The notes beneath the pieces are model-generated. The model searched no databases and was not told the origin of the DNA. It saw only the letters and a program-made list of their open reading frames with translations. A stretch of DNA of 64,000 nt from Mangifera indica. Taxonomy: Eukaryota > Streptophyta > Magnoliopsida > Sapindales > Anacardiaceae. The first letter of the stretch is position 1, and each line of letters begins with the position of its first letter. Positions 35,776 through 46,199 of the stretch are shown here, piece by piece. The stretch covers positions 12,137,463 to 12,201,462 of the forward strand of contig NC_058137.1 of NCBI RefSeq assembly GCF_011075055.1. The letters run 5' to 3'. A program made the translations under genes and the position numbers.

Positions 35776-37941
35776 TGTAACATCCAAATTCAGGTGTGTC
35801 AGTAAACTCCACTTCCAAAATTACCTCTAGAGTTGATTTTATAACTTGTTGTGTAAAGAAATTGCAAAAGAATTATAGAAAACTACTAAATGAGCAATAT
35901 TTTTCAAAGGGGGTAAAATGGTCATTTTATAAAGATTCAAGGGACAAAGTAGGAATTAAAATTGAAGGGCACACTTGAAATTATATGGTGGTGCTAAGGT
36001 TTTTGGTAATTGGCTAAGGATAAAATAGTAATTTATGGAAAAGGTTAAGGGCAAAATGGTCCAAAAGGCTTATAAACTTATGCTATTCATTTTCTCTTTC
36101 ATTTTTGCCGAGAACTCCATGGTTTTAGCTAAGCTTTTTCCCTTAACCAAAATTTGTCCAAAAACCTAGCTAAACCACCTGATTTCCAGTGCCTCCAGTT
36201 ATAAAAAGTGTAGATCTATCAATTCTGATCAGTTCTAAGGTAAGAAATTGAATTTTTAAGATATGTCAAGTTTAGGGTTTTGATGGATGATCATATTTTT
36301 GGTTGATTAAGGTTGTCAGAAAGAAGAAAAGAAGGTGAATAAGCTTAAATCATCTACTTAGCAAATAAAAGGTAAGAATTTCATACTTTACATATTTGAA
36401 GTAAATTTGAGTTAGGTTATTTAAATAACCTTTACTTATATAAGTGTGTAAGGTATTAGAATTAAGATGATTTATGCTTAAAAGGATAAAGAAATTCATT
36501 AGGATTCAAGATGTAATTTTTGGCCATAAGGGTAAAAAGGTAATTTTGGCCATAAGGGCAAAAATGTCATTTTATGTGATATAGGTTAATTTTGCTTAAT
36601 TATGTGCATAAAATGTGTGATAACCCTTATATTAAGCCTACATTGTATATTTTGAAATTAATTAAATATATGAGATATATGGATGCATGAGAGGAGAATA
36701 TGATGTTTGATAAGGAATGAAAATAATAAGAGAAAACAATGAATGAGCATATTTCATATTATGGTTATATATGCATACATGAGGAATCATAACATATGTA
36801 TGATTTAGAAAAAAAAATAAAGAAAGAGGAAAAATATTTTCTAAGTCATGCATGCTTTTAGAAAATGGAAAACAAGTATTTTTTTGTTTTATAATGACTC
36901 ATATGATACAGGAAAGCAGAAAACATACTTACAATCCTTACACGCGAGCTGTACTGTGTAGACAACAAAGAAAATAATCAGTTGTACTGTGTGGACAACC
37001 AGTTGTACTGTGTAGACAACAAAGAAAAATATTAGCTGTATTGTGTGGACAGCAAAAGAAAAATATTAGTTGTACTGTGTGGACAGCAAAGAAAAAAAAT
37101 ATGCGTGTAAGAGAGAATTATACTTTGTATGGTGACTGCAAATACTGTCATATGTAGTCTAGACCGGTCAATGAGAAAGAGAGAGAAACAAATTAGTAAA
37201 TATTTTATGAAAGTCATTTGCATTAGAATTATGCATACAAGCCTGTGTGGCTGATAAAGAGTTGAGAAAGATATACGATCAAAAAATAGAAATGGCATGA
37301 CACTCATACATGTATAAATCATAACGAGTGAATCATATCTGTATAGTAAGGAAATGAATAAATGTGTGAAAGAAAAGAATTATGATATGTGTTAAATGCG
37401 TGTTCTGTGTCAATTATTTTGTTGTAAATAGTTCAGACACGCTGAGTATGGAAAAGATTAGAAAAAGATTAGTACTGGTATAAAATGCTTTAAGTATTGA
37501 GTATGATTTTCTTACTGAGCCATAGTCGCTCACTCTGTTTAATTTAATATTTTACAGGTAAAGAAATGAAGCAAAGGTTCCCGGGGAGCACTAGTGAGAC
37601 ATGAGGCTAAGGGAGGAAGAAATCATAATTTTGTTGACTTAAATGTTATGATGTATATGTAATATATATATATATATATATATATATGACTAGTTTTGAA
37701 AATTGGTTATAAAGTCTTTGTGAGTGATAATTTTTATAATGATTATTATTATGTACTTATTATAGTAATTGTGATTAAGTTGATGAAAATCCAGTTGGTT
37801 GGTAGGACTGGTTTGTGTGAATTGTTAATTGGGACTGTTACAGGGCATAATTAAAAAGAGAAAAAAATTCCCCGGGCCCTCTAAAATAGGGGAACTCATG
37901 TCATTTCTCTGTAACACACCCAATGGTTAGGAGAGGTTACA
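35776..37941 (+). repeat. 3' LTR of copy II
   Basis: It runs from tgtaacatccaaattcagg to gttaggagaggttaca. It has five ctgtactgtgtggac units (36947-37095) against six in its partner, and a shorter (AT)n run near 37663-37688. It keeps the unbroken cacccaatggttagg site that proves where copy I entered the other LTR. Confidence 0.94.
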
Positions 37942-37946
37942 AAACT

Positions 37947-38500
37947 CTTATCATGGTCCTTCATTATTGGATCACAAGTTCTTGGTCTTTTATTGAATAT
38001 ATCATCTTCCCTAGGTTGAATAGGAATTGTCTACAAATCCAACTCTTTGGCATCCTCAATGTAAAATGACAAATCTCTCACGTTGAATGTGGTGGATACA
38101 TTTAATTCTCTCGACATGAATTGAATTGGCTTCTTTTCTTTATTGGTCGCTTTCTCGTAGGCCAAATTCCTTCTCTTCATTTTCCTTTTCCTTACAATGC
38201 CCCGCTTACCTTGGATCTTTCTTTGACCTCCTTTGTCTTCATTCCTTAGTCTGGTTCCTCATCATGTAAGCCTTCCTTGATTACTCCTTTACTTACGAAC
38301 AAGCAACCTATCTTCATTTTCTCCACTAAAAATTGATCTTTTGTAGTTTTTATCGGCTAAGTGGTGCTAGAATGATGTTTTTCCCATATTTTGTGAAAGA
38401 GTAAGTATTTCAAAACCCATCATGTATTGCTATCCTATCATATTTCCATGGTTTCCCCAAAAGCAAATGACTTGCATTCATTAGTACTACATTGCATAAC
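37947..38500 (-). pseudogene. End of pol of the old Ty3/gypsy element
   Basis: On the minus strand STTFNVRDLSFYIEDA can be read near 38090, which matches the C-terminal tail of plant Ty3/gypsy polyproteins (family knowledge: FNVADLSP). Read across the inserted copy II, it continues into the LTR at 19405-18670. The RT, RNase H and integrase expected between this tail and the protease at 38510-38815 are missing, so the element has a large internal deletion. Confidence 0.6.
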
Positions 38501-38509
38501 GCCTCATCT

Positions 38510-39480
38510 TTATATGATTTTCCTATCATAAAAGGCACCAACTCTAACATCTTTATTATCATTCAACCATTGTAACCTATATGGGTGAGGAGTGGATGTA
38601 ATATTAATACAGCTCCCTCCATCAATAATTACTCTACAAACCTTTTTTTTATTGGTGCACCTCCTATGAAATATGTTTTTATGTAACATCTTTACTAGAG
38701 AAGTCAAGGCTTGACAGACTACAAGTAGTTCACCTTTATTCACATACTCCACAATATTTTCTTGCTTGTAATTATCCTCATTCTCTTCTATGGTTGTTTC
38801 ATCTTCACTCTCCACCTCTCCTTTTGTTTCTCAAATAGCCATCACTCTCTTATTTGGACATTTCAATGCAATATGCCCAAGGCCAAGACACTTAAGACAC
38901 TTGATGTGACTAGCTCTTTTAAGAGGTTTGGATTTTTCAACTTTTTTCCTTCGCTTTGTTGAAGATACGAACAACTTACTAGTTTTTGTCCATCCCTTCT
39001 TTATTTCAATTAGTAGTATTCGACACAAACATAGAGTTTGAGATTGCTTTATTATCAATGGGTCGAGTCACACTTCTGTTCATTCCACACTTAAGTTGTT
39101 TTTCCACATTTATAACCAATTTAATTACATCCTCCAAAAACACTAAAGGTTATAGCTCCACTATATTTGCAATTTCTTTGTTCAACCCTCTCTCTGGAAT
39201 CTTACAATAGTTTGTTCTTAGGGATCTTGCAATTAACATCTAATCATTAACAACTCAAATTCTTTAATGTAATCTTCAACACACATACCCCATTGTTTAT
39301 AATATTCAAGAACAAACCTTTTTTGCATTAATCTTTTCAAATCTCCAATTTCTAATCTTATCTTCCCCTTCTCTTGTGCATTGTGCTTTCAAATTCTCCC
39401 AACATAAATTAGCATAATTCGTAAATTCAAGGTAACAAGTTTACACTTAGTTACCTTAGGATAGTCTTGGCATTCAATCA
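38510..39480 (-). pseudogene. Gag and protease of the old Ty3/gypsy element
   Basis: From right to left on the minus strand: a gag-like stretch (YYKQWGMCVEDYIKEFELL near 39290), a CCHC zinc knuckle CLKCLGLGHIALKC near 38880, and after a stop (CGA to TGA near 38833) a protease segment with KVCRVIIDGGSC and the downstream PYRLQWLNDNKDVRV. These are typical of a different Ty3/gypsy lineage from copies I and II. The copy is old and broken. Confidence 0.7.
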
Positions 39481-40030
39481 CTTTTTTTACTTTGAAAAAC
39501 CCCTAATGTAAATTAATCTTAAAAAGGAGGTAGGGAGAAAGAAGGGGTAATTAAACACTAAATTTACCAAACTTAATTTTTAGTCTAAATGTCATAAATA
39601 AAAATCAAATAAACAATCTAAGCATAAAATGAAGGATAAGAGTTTAGAGAATACACAAAAATTTAGAGTGTTTAGAGTTTTTTATCTCAAACTTTCTACA
39701 TCTACTTTTTCAAACAACCAGCTTGAAATTTCCATTTGAATTACTTTTAGATTATATTAGTTAACTGGGGATTACACCCTTTTACAATAGTGATATGGGA
39801 TTTTGCTCAAGTATAATTAGAAAGAAGATTTATAATATCTTTAAAATAATTTATTACTTATAAAAGATTTTAAGAATTTTACGCCTATTAATTAAAGAAA
39901 AAATTTCGTTATGATTTATGAAAGAAAACAAGAAAAGGTAATTCCTGGAAATCAAAATCTGCCCGGATGATGTTTTAGTTTCTGTGCTGGAAATACAAAA
40001 TCCTAAAGTTGGAGCCAACAAACTCATCAT
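39481..40030. other. Spacer between the old gypsy element and the L15 gene
   Basis: No gene is recognised. The long minus-strand open frame reaching 39854 is only the out-of-frame continuation of the L15 last exon. A 5' LTR of the old gypsy element would be expected somewhere near here, but I could not delimit one. Confidence 0.4.
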
Positions 40031-40037
40031 TTGCAAA

Positions 40038-42534
40038 CTAGGCTGATGGGGAGGCAGCTGCCCCCTCTTCGGTGAAGAATGGAATAGGTTTGGTCGGTGC
40101 AAGCAGGTGGCCAATGCTATCAACTTTATCTTTCGGTTTAGGAGGAGGCCTTGGCAGCAACCTCCCCTCCTTCTCAAACCACTCGGGCTTAAACAAAGCT
40201 TGCAAACCCAACTTGTTGTAACAGTCACCCTTGACACCTGCAAACCCCATTTACATGAGTGTTCCCGAGTTAAAAGCAGTAAATTTCCATATTAGGTGAT
40301 TCAAATATGGCTAATGATGGTAAAATCATGAACAGAAATTGGAAATTTGTCAATCAAATATCATGAATGCGGAATTTTTGGGGAAACCAGCCTATAGAAA
40401 GTTAATTAAACAACTTGTAAACCCAAACTCATTTTAGCTGATGACTATGAAACAAATATGCACTGATAATGAAATAGAAGATACACATTTACCTCCGGAT
40501 GAATTGGCCATTTGATCTTTTCGGCTCCACGTCCCGTCAGTCGCACTCCATCTTTTATCTGCTTTCCTATGGCTCCAGCATCCTACTGAAACAGTGATAA
40601 TCAGTATGAACCAAAGCACACATAATTGAAATAAATCAAATCAAAAAACCCAAGAAGTTAACGTACCTTGAGAGTTTTCATTGTGATTAATTCATGAGAA
40701 TCTATCTTCCCTGCATTTATTAGATATGCGTTTTTTCCCAACCCTACTGGCTAAGAGAAAAAATAAGCAAGTCATTGTAGAGTAAATTTACAGAAAGGAG
40801 AGACATTTAAAACTTCCATACATGAGGAAGATTATACACTGGATAGCAATGTTGAGTACTTCAATTAAGGAAAAAGGAAAATATAATAATAAGCACTCAA
40901 CTACTAGCATCAATTACTGCCTTACAAACACAGAGCAACATGTGGTTTTATATATTTATGTGTTTTGGGTAGGAAACGGAAGACAATTGTATTAATGTGG
41001 GTAGAAGGAGAAAGATACAACAAAACTTCCACAGAAAGAGACCCAACATTCCAGGACTTATATACCATCCAAGGTATTATCCACCAGGGAATCACAATTA
41101 GTTTCAGACACCGTCATTGTTGGCTTCATGTTGGAATAGAGACAGCCAATAACTACAGGAGCTTGACAATGGATCTCTTTAGAAGATTTCGAGTGGATTT
41201 CCTCACGAAATCGAATATTTGATGAAGGGCGGATTCAGTGGAAGATTAAAGGATCAATTATAGAACTTTTACAAAAAAGGAAAGTGGAGAGAAGTGGTTA
41301 TATATAACATAAGAGAAATGTTAAAGGAAAAACAAGTAAACAAACACAAACCCAGGAGACAAAAGATGAAGCTTGATTTATCAAATCAATATAGAGTAAA
41401 AAAACTGACAGTATGTTGCATTCTTGAAAAAAGTGATCATTTGAAAAAATATTTCCTCGCGACAGGAAAGATACAAGGAAACAAGGAAGACAAAAAGAAA
41501 CGAGGGACGGGCGTTCCTCCTCATATTTTAACAAGAAAAAGAAGCAGCAACAGGAAAAGGCAGAAAGCAATAAAAAAACTTCAAACTTCAACAACAGAAG
41601 ACATCTAAATCATCAAACAAAACTCTAGACACATTCCTCAACTATATAATATAGCAGGATATCAATTAGATTATAAAACAAAGAAATGATGGTACATATA
41701 CTATTTCTATATAATATGAACCAAATGCAAATCAGTAATTCACAAAACAATCAGAGTGCATTCAGCTAACATTATCGATTCCGCTTAGTTATTTTTAAAG
41801 ACTCACAGTTACGTCAATTCAACCACAGTAACGTCAATTCAACCCCACAAAAGTAGAATAACCAAAACGATTTCTTTTCTCACATTAAACAATTGTCAGC
41901 AGCCAAACCGAAAAAACCAAAAAAATAAAAATAAATCAAACACTTGACACAAGCCACCAAAAGAGGGGGAAAAAAAAATCCAATCTTTAACCGCACTCTT
42001 CCAGTAACGAACTTATCATAAAAAGTAAAAGGGTACCTGAAAGACGAGGCTAAAAGGGTTTTTGAATCCTCTTTTGGGCAAACGACGACGCATTGGAGCT
42101 TGTCCTCCGACAAACCCTAACTTCACGCTCCCTCTAGCACTCTGCTTCTTGTGTCCTCTCCCAGCAGTCTTGCCCTTCCCTGACCCAATCCCTCTCACCT
42201 TTCTGGTCTTCTGCTTTCTGGGTATTTTATCCCTCAAGTCATTCAAACTTAAAAGACTATAAGGCCTAATCCCCATCACAATTCGCTTGAAAAGAATTTG
42301 TCTGGGCTCGAATTCGGGCATTGCAGGGACAGTATGGGGTGGAATCGGAGCGGGGTTTGTGGGTTTGAGTAAAGTTTTGTAGTGGTGTTGAGGAGTGAAG
42401 AGATCCTTCTCATCATTTTTGTTGGTGTTTCGAATGACGGACCAGGGTTTTAGGGTTTTGATGATTGAGTTCAGAACATTCACTGGGAAACCAGGGTTGT
42501 GTGAAGTTTTACGCCTTCTATTAGCGTCCTCCAC
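40038..42534 (-). pseudogene. Ribosomal protein uL15, mitochondrial type, damaged or diverged
   Basis: Exons on the minus strand: 42534-42037 (start unclear), 40750-40667, 40582-40493 and 40237-40038. All introns are GT-AG and phase 0. Exon 1 contains the uL15 core [34 protein letters not shown] and [13 protein letters not shown]; exon 2 reads PVGLGKNAYLINAGKIDSHE; exon 3 has GAIGKQIKDGVRLTGRGAEK; the last has YNKLGLQALFKPEWFEKEGR. This matches plant organellar L15 of the Arabidopsis At5g64670 type (from memory). uL15 binds the large-subunit rRNA. Two defects: codon 1 of the open frame is GTG, with no in-frame ATG upstream to the preceding stop; the first is Met at 42321-42319. In the last exon VSRVTV and YNKLGL are in different frames, with about 17 codons lost between. 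An AG 8 bases downstream (exon from 40229) would restore the frame. Confidence 0.8.
40751..42036 (-). other. Intron 1 of the L15 gene (1.29 kb)
   Basis: The intron has GTACCC donor at 42036 and TTTTCTCTTAG acceptor at 40751. The other introns are 84 and 255 bases. Short frames inside (40965-41222, 41294-41608) have no domain. The interior near 40940-41600 is purine-rich compared with the flanks and might be an old insertion, but no ends were found. Confidence 0.6.
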
Positions 42535-42539
42535 ACAAT

Positions 42540-44300
42540 TAAAATAGGAATTGGGTGATTTATTATAAAAAGTTTTACCTACGTAAATAATACATCTTTA
42601 TTTAATAAAATATTATTTAATTTTTAATTTAAAATTATTTAATTATATAATAATATATTATTTATATATTTTATTAAATATTAAAAATATATACACATAA
42701 TTTTATTTATTAATTATAATATCTAATTAAGTTATATATGAAGGTAGCCAATTTTTCATAGATTATACAAATATACCCAATACATTAGGTTTGGACAAAA
42801 TTAACTCATATAAATGTGTTCCTTAGAATCATTTTCAACATTTGAAAACTTGCATACTCAATCTGCATACGTAGGTTTTTTGCACATATCATGTTTTCAT
42901 TGATATTTTAGACTTTTTGTCGGTTCATCTTGCTAGAAAAAAGGGGAATGGTTAGTGTATAGTTCATCTTTATCATTTATTGCTTATAATGTTAAGATTT
43001 AATTATTAGTGCAAATAAATTAGAGATTCCATGAAAATCAAAGTTGATTAGTTTCTGATATTTTTTTTTTGTGAAATAGTTTGAATTGACTGTAATTTTC
43101 TTAATTTTTATCAATGTTTTAGTAATTTAATCAAGTTAAAATAGATATATAGTGAAATAGAGTATGAAAATGGAACATCCATATGTTTTTTTTTTGGTAC
43201 ACATGATTCGCAATCAATACGTGAATAATGTGAATTGGGAGAATATAAAGGTGGGGTTTAATCATTTTACTTTATATTTATGTGATATATCTCCGTATAT
43301 GGAGGTAAATGGAATAATTGATATTTTTCAAATAAGTATTTATCAACATGTTTAGTTCAAATTTTTGTTTCATTTTTTGTGATAATGTTTTTTAATGTGC
43401 AAATATTTGAGGAATTAATCAATTACATTTAATTTTTGGTGTAGCATTTGACTTTTAATCACGAAAGAAAGCTTGAAATTTTAAATGTACCAAAAAGGTT
43501 TTAAGTTTTATACTATTTTAAACACAAGTTTCCATAAGGTGTCATTGAGATGTGATGACCAAGATTTGATCAACTTTTGACAAAAAAGCGCAAAAAACTT
43601 TTTAGAACTATATATTTTGAAAAGTTTTTTGAGTTAGAAGAGTCTTGATTTGGTAGAACTAGCACAATCCATTTTGCTATGATATATAGTTAAGGCGAAC
43701 TTTGATAACTTCGATGAATAGTTTTAGTTTAGGTTAAATGGTGTTAACATCTAGTTTCAACTCATTCAAGTTTGCTCTCATTACTATACTTCGTTTTAGA
43801 CATATGAACAATATGGAGCATTATCTTCTCATCTTGATGGACATAATTCATTATCGAGATATTGATTTGTTATGGCAACGTGATGACAGTTTTTAGAGCC
43901 AAGCCAAGCCAAGCGTAGGGAGTGAACGACACCAAACACTATTAAAATGGCTATATTGTATTGCCTACACATTGAACTTTTGGGCATTGATAATTAGAAA
44001 ATAATAAGTTAGGAGGTGCTTTAGACTTTTATGTATATTTCTTTAGGGCAACTTCCTTAAGGTTTCATAATATTACAACTGGTTTACATGATTTCACATT
44101 AACATCATAATCACATGCGTGACATAAAACAATAATTGTTAATGTTTGTGCATAAGACACATTAACAACAATAACAAAAAAAATGCTCAACATCACTTCA
44201 CGATATATAGGGAATTCCTACGATCCCTCTTCATGAAGCACAAGATGATGTAAACTTAGAATTGATGTGAGACTCTTACAATTTAGTCTTGTATGTAGAA
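42540..44300. other. AT-rich intergenic region upstream of the L15 gene
   Basis: No gene is recognised. The sequence at 42590-42720 is a run of short ttattatttaattt-type words. The 63-residue frame at 43164-43355 shows no domain. The L15 promoter should lie in the first few hundred bases, but no clear TATA box can be chosen in such AT-rich DNA. Confidence 0.5.
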
Positions 44301-44309
44301 GTGTGCATA

Positions 44310-44790
44310 ATTTGATTCAAACTGTTAAACTAGACCAAACTGATTAAAAATTACAGTTTAGTTTGGGTTGATAAATTTTTTTAAAATATTTTTTTGTTTG
44401 GGTTATGGTTTAGATAAATTTCAAACTAAATCAAACCAAGAACTATATATATATTTTAAAATAAATATATGTAATTATAGTTGATAAAATTTTTCAGTAA
44501 GCTATTAGGTGTATATTTGTTTTTTTTATATTTATTTTATTATTTTCTTTACAAATATATTGTATATATCTTTCATATTAATTTTATATGTTTATATAAC
44601 GTTCTAGAAAACTATAATTTAATTAATTTTATTAAATAATACATATATATTGAATAATTTAAATAAGTTTAAATCATAATTCAAATCGGACCAAATAATA
44701 TTTTTTTTAGTTTGGTTTGTTTGAAAAATTTTAAACTTTTTTTTTTTAGTTTGATTTGAAAAATCTCTCATATCACACCAAAATAGACTG
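44310..44790. repeat. AT-rich dispersed repeat with tttggttt and aaaccaaa words
   Basis: The segment contains cagtttagtttgggttgat, gggttatggtttagataaat and tagtttggtttgtttga. A related segment lies at 56340-56470 (gggttgtggtttaggggttt, ctaaaccaaaccaaatcg) and another at 63010-63110. It is probably a small dispersed element. No target duplication was identified. Confidence 0.4.
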
Positions 44791-44799
44791 TACAAACCT

Positions 44800-45555
44800 T
44801 TACTTGTATAACCAAGTTGTTGACATCAACTACAATACTATTGTTACACATATTCCCCAAGAGAGAGAACTTTGTTATGACTTAATAGACGTCTAGTTTG
44901 CCAATTATTGATCATAGGTGAAAGAATAACTTGAGTTTCCTTCGGATGAATCCAATTTGATTGATCCCTAGAGGATTAAAATTTTTGGCATAAATTGTCT
45001 GATAGGTTATGGTGGTGCAATATGGATGCACCCATTGATAGAAATATAAAGAGGCTTATTACTCTTGCTACTATGGTGATATGTGTGCAAAGAATTTATG
45101 AAAGTTAGAATTTCTAACATGAACAAGTACACTTTGTTAAATCCACTAATATCATCTTTTGAACACTGCTAAGAACCTAGTATTGGTGTATATTGATTGG
45201 ATTAACAACTATATTTGTTGATTTCTAAACATGACTTATGATCTTGTTCTCAACCGAATGAGTTAGTTGATTTGTATAAGCAATTCACCGTTTGAATGCC
45301 ATTTAAATTGTTAGCATAATGAATAATTAAAAGTTAATGAAAACATATTATGAAGAATAATATTAGTTTATATGCTTACAATAATTATTCATTCTTTTTG
45401 TAGAACCATATATGTAGAGAGCTATTAATGAACTTAGCAAACATTGTAATCAACAATCCTCAAATGTTCTCAACAAGTGCATTGAATGAATTGACAATAT
45501 TAGTATTATTGATGTTATATCATATACTATTAAATTATGCCCTTGACCATAACTT
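44800..45555. other. Intergenic sequence next to a copia relic
   Basis: No open frame of note. It may contain further decayed copia sequence downstream of the integrase relic at 45560-46040, but I see no RT or RNase H motif. Confidence 0.35.
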
Positions 45556-45559
45556 GTAA

Positions 45560-46040
45560 CCTTGGAACGGATAAATTAACAAGAAGAGCATGAATGGTTT
45601 CAAGGATATGTCTATGTTTTTGCTCGACTTGACCATCTTGTTAAGATATACCTGGGCAAAAGTATTTGAGTAGAGTTTCATGTTCTTTTAGAAGAGTGAA
45701 TAATTGAGTGTCTACGTATTCAATGGTATTTTTATAGCGAAAAATTTTTCTGTTTCTAGAAAATTGAGTTTTGATTATGTTAACAAACTCTTTATAGATA
45801 TAAAATAGGTGAGATCAACCATGTAAAAGATAAATCCAAGTAACAATGAGAATAATCATCCAAAAATATAACAAAATATTTTGAACCTCCCATAGTTGTG
45901 ATAGTGCATGATCTCAAATATCAGAGTGTACAAGATTAAAGAGTGAAGAAACAATAAAATCACTTTTATTGAAAGGTAAAGTAGGATGTTTACCAAGTTG
46001 ACAAGACAAACACTCAAAATCTTCATGAAATCCTAAGAAT
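45560..46040 (-). pseudogene. Ty1/copia integrase relic
   Basis: On the minus strand FECLSCQLGKHPTLPFNKS (near 46020) is the C-terminal half of the copia zinc finger, followed by FNLVHSDI, then a stop where family members have Trp (TGG to TGA near 45915). Further on, near 45650-45600, a QDGQVEQKHRHIL-type motif matches the copia integrase QNGVAERKHRHIL. The order, and the GKH motif in place of the gypsy HHCC context, identify Ty1/copia. No LTRs or RT were found next to it. Confidence 0.65.
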
Positions 46041-46199
46041 TCATAAGTGTATAAAAGTACATAATAGAGTTAAGTACGGAAAGTGGCCCCTCATGCAATG
46101 CTAACCACTCCTACACGTTTACCATTATAAGTATGATAAACCTGCATTGAGTTAAAGTATTTTATATGCCTTAATTAGAATTTTATTCCAAGATAAGGA

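Larger units (their letters stand above)
19411..37941 (+). mobile_element. Ty3/gypsy chromovirus copy II (host of a nested copy)
   Basis: The element starts TGTAACATCC at 19411 and ends GGAGAGGTTACA at 37941. AAACT stands on both sides (19406-19410 and 37942-37946), a 5-bp target duplication. The 5' LTR is 19411-21612 plus 30857-30872, split by copy I (21613-30851) and its CAATG duplication. The primer site is at 30877-30888, the coding region at 31076-35739, a purine tract at about 35763-35775 and the 3' LTR at 35776-37941. Without the insertion it is about 9.3 kb. Domains are gag, protease, RT, RNase H, integrase and a C-terminal chromodomain-like tail; the order and the long LTRs suggest the Tekay/Del lineage. 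It carries many stops and is not autonomous. Confidence 0.93.

Noticed and set aside
40965..41608. Frames within L15 intron 1 as separate genes
   Set aside because: They show no domain, have low-complexity Lys/Arg composition and sit wholly inside the intron.
42319..42534. A normal start codon for L15 at 42534
   Set aside because: The codon there is GTG, not ATG. The first in-frame ATG is at 42321-42319, after the region where a targeting sequence would be expected.
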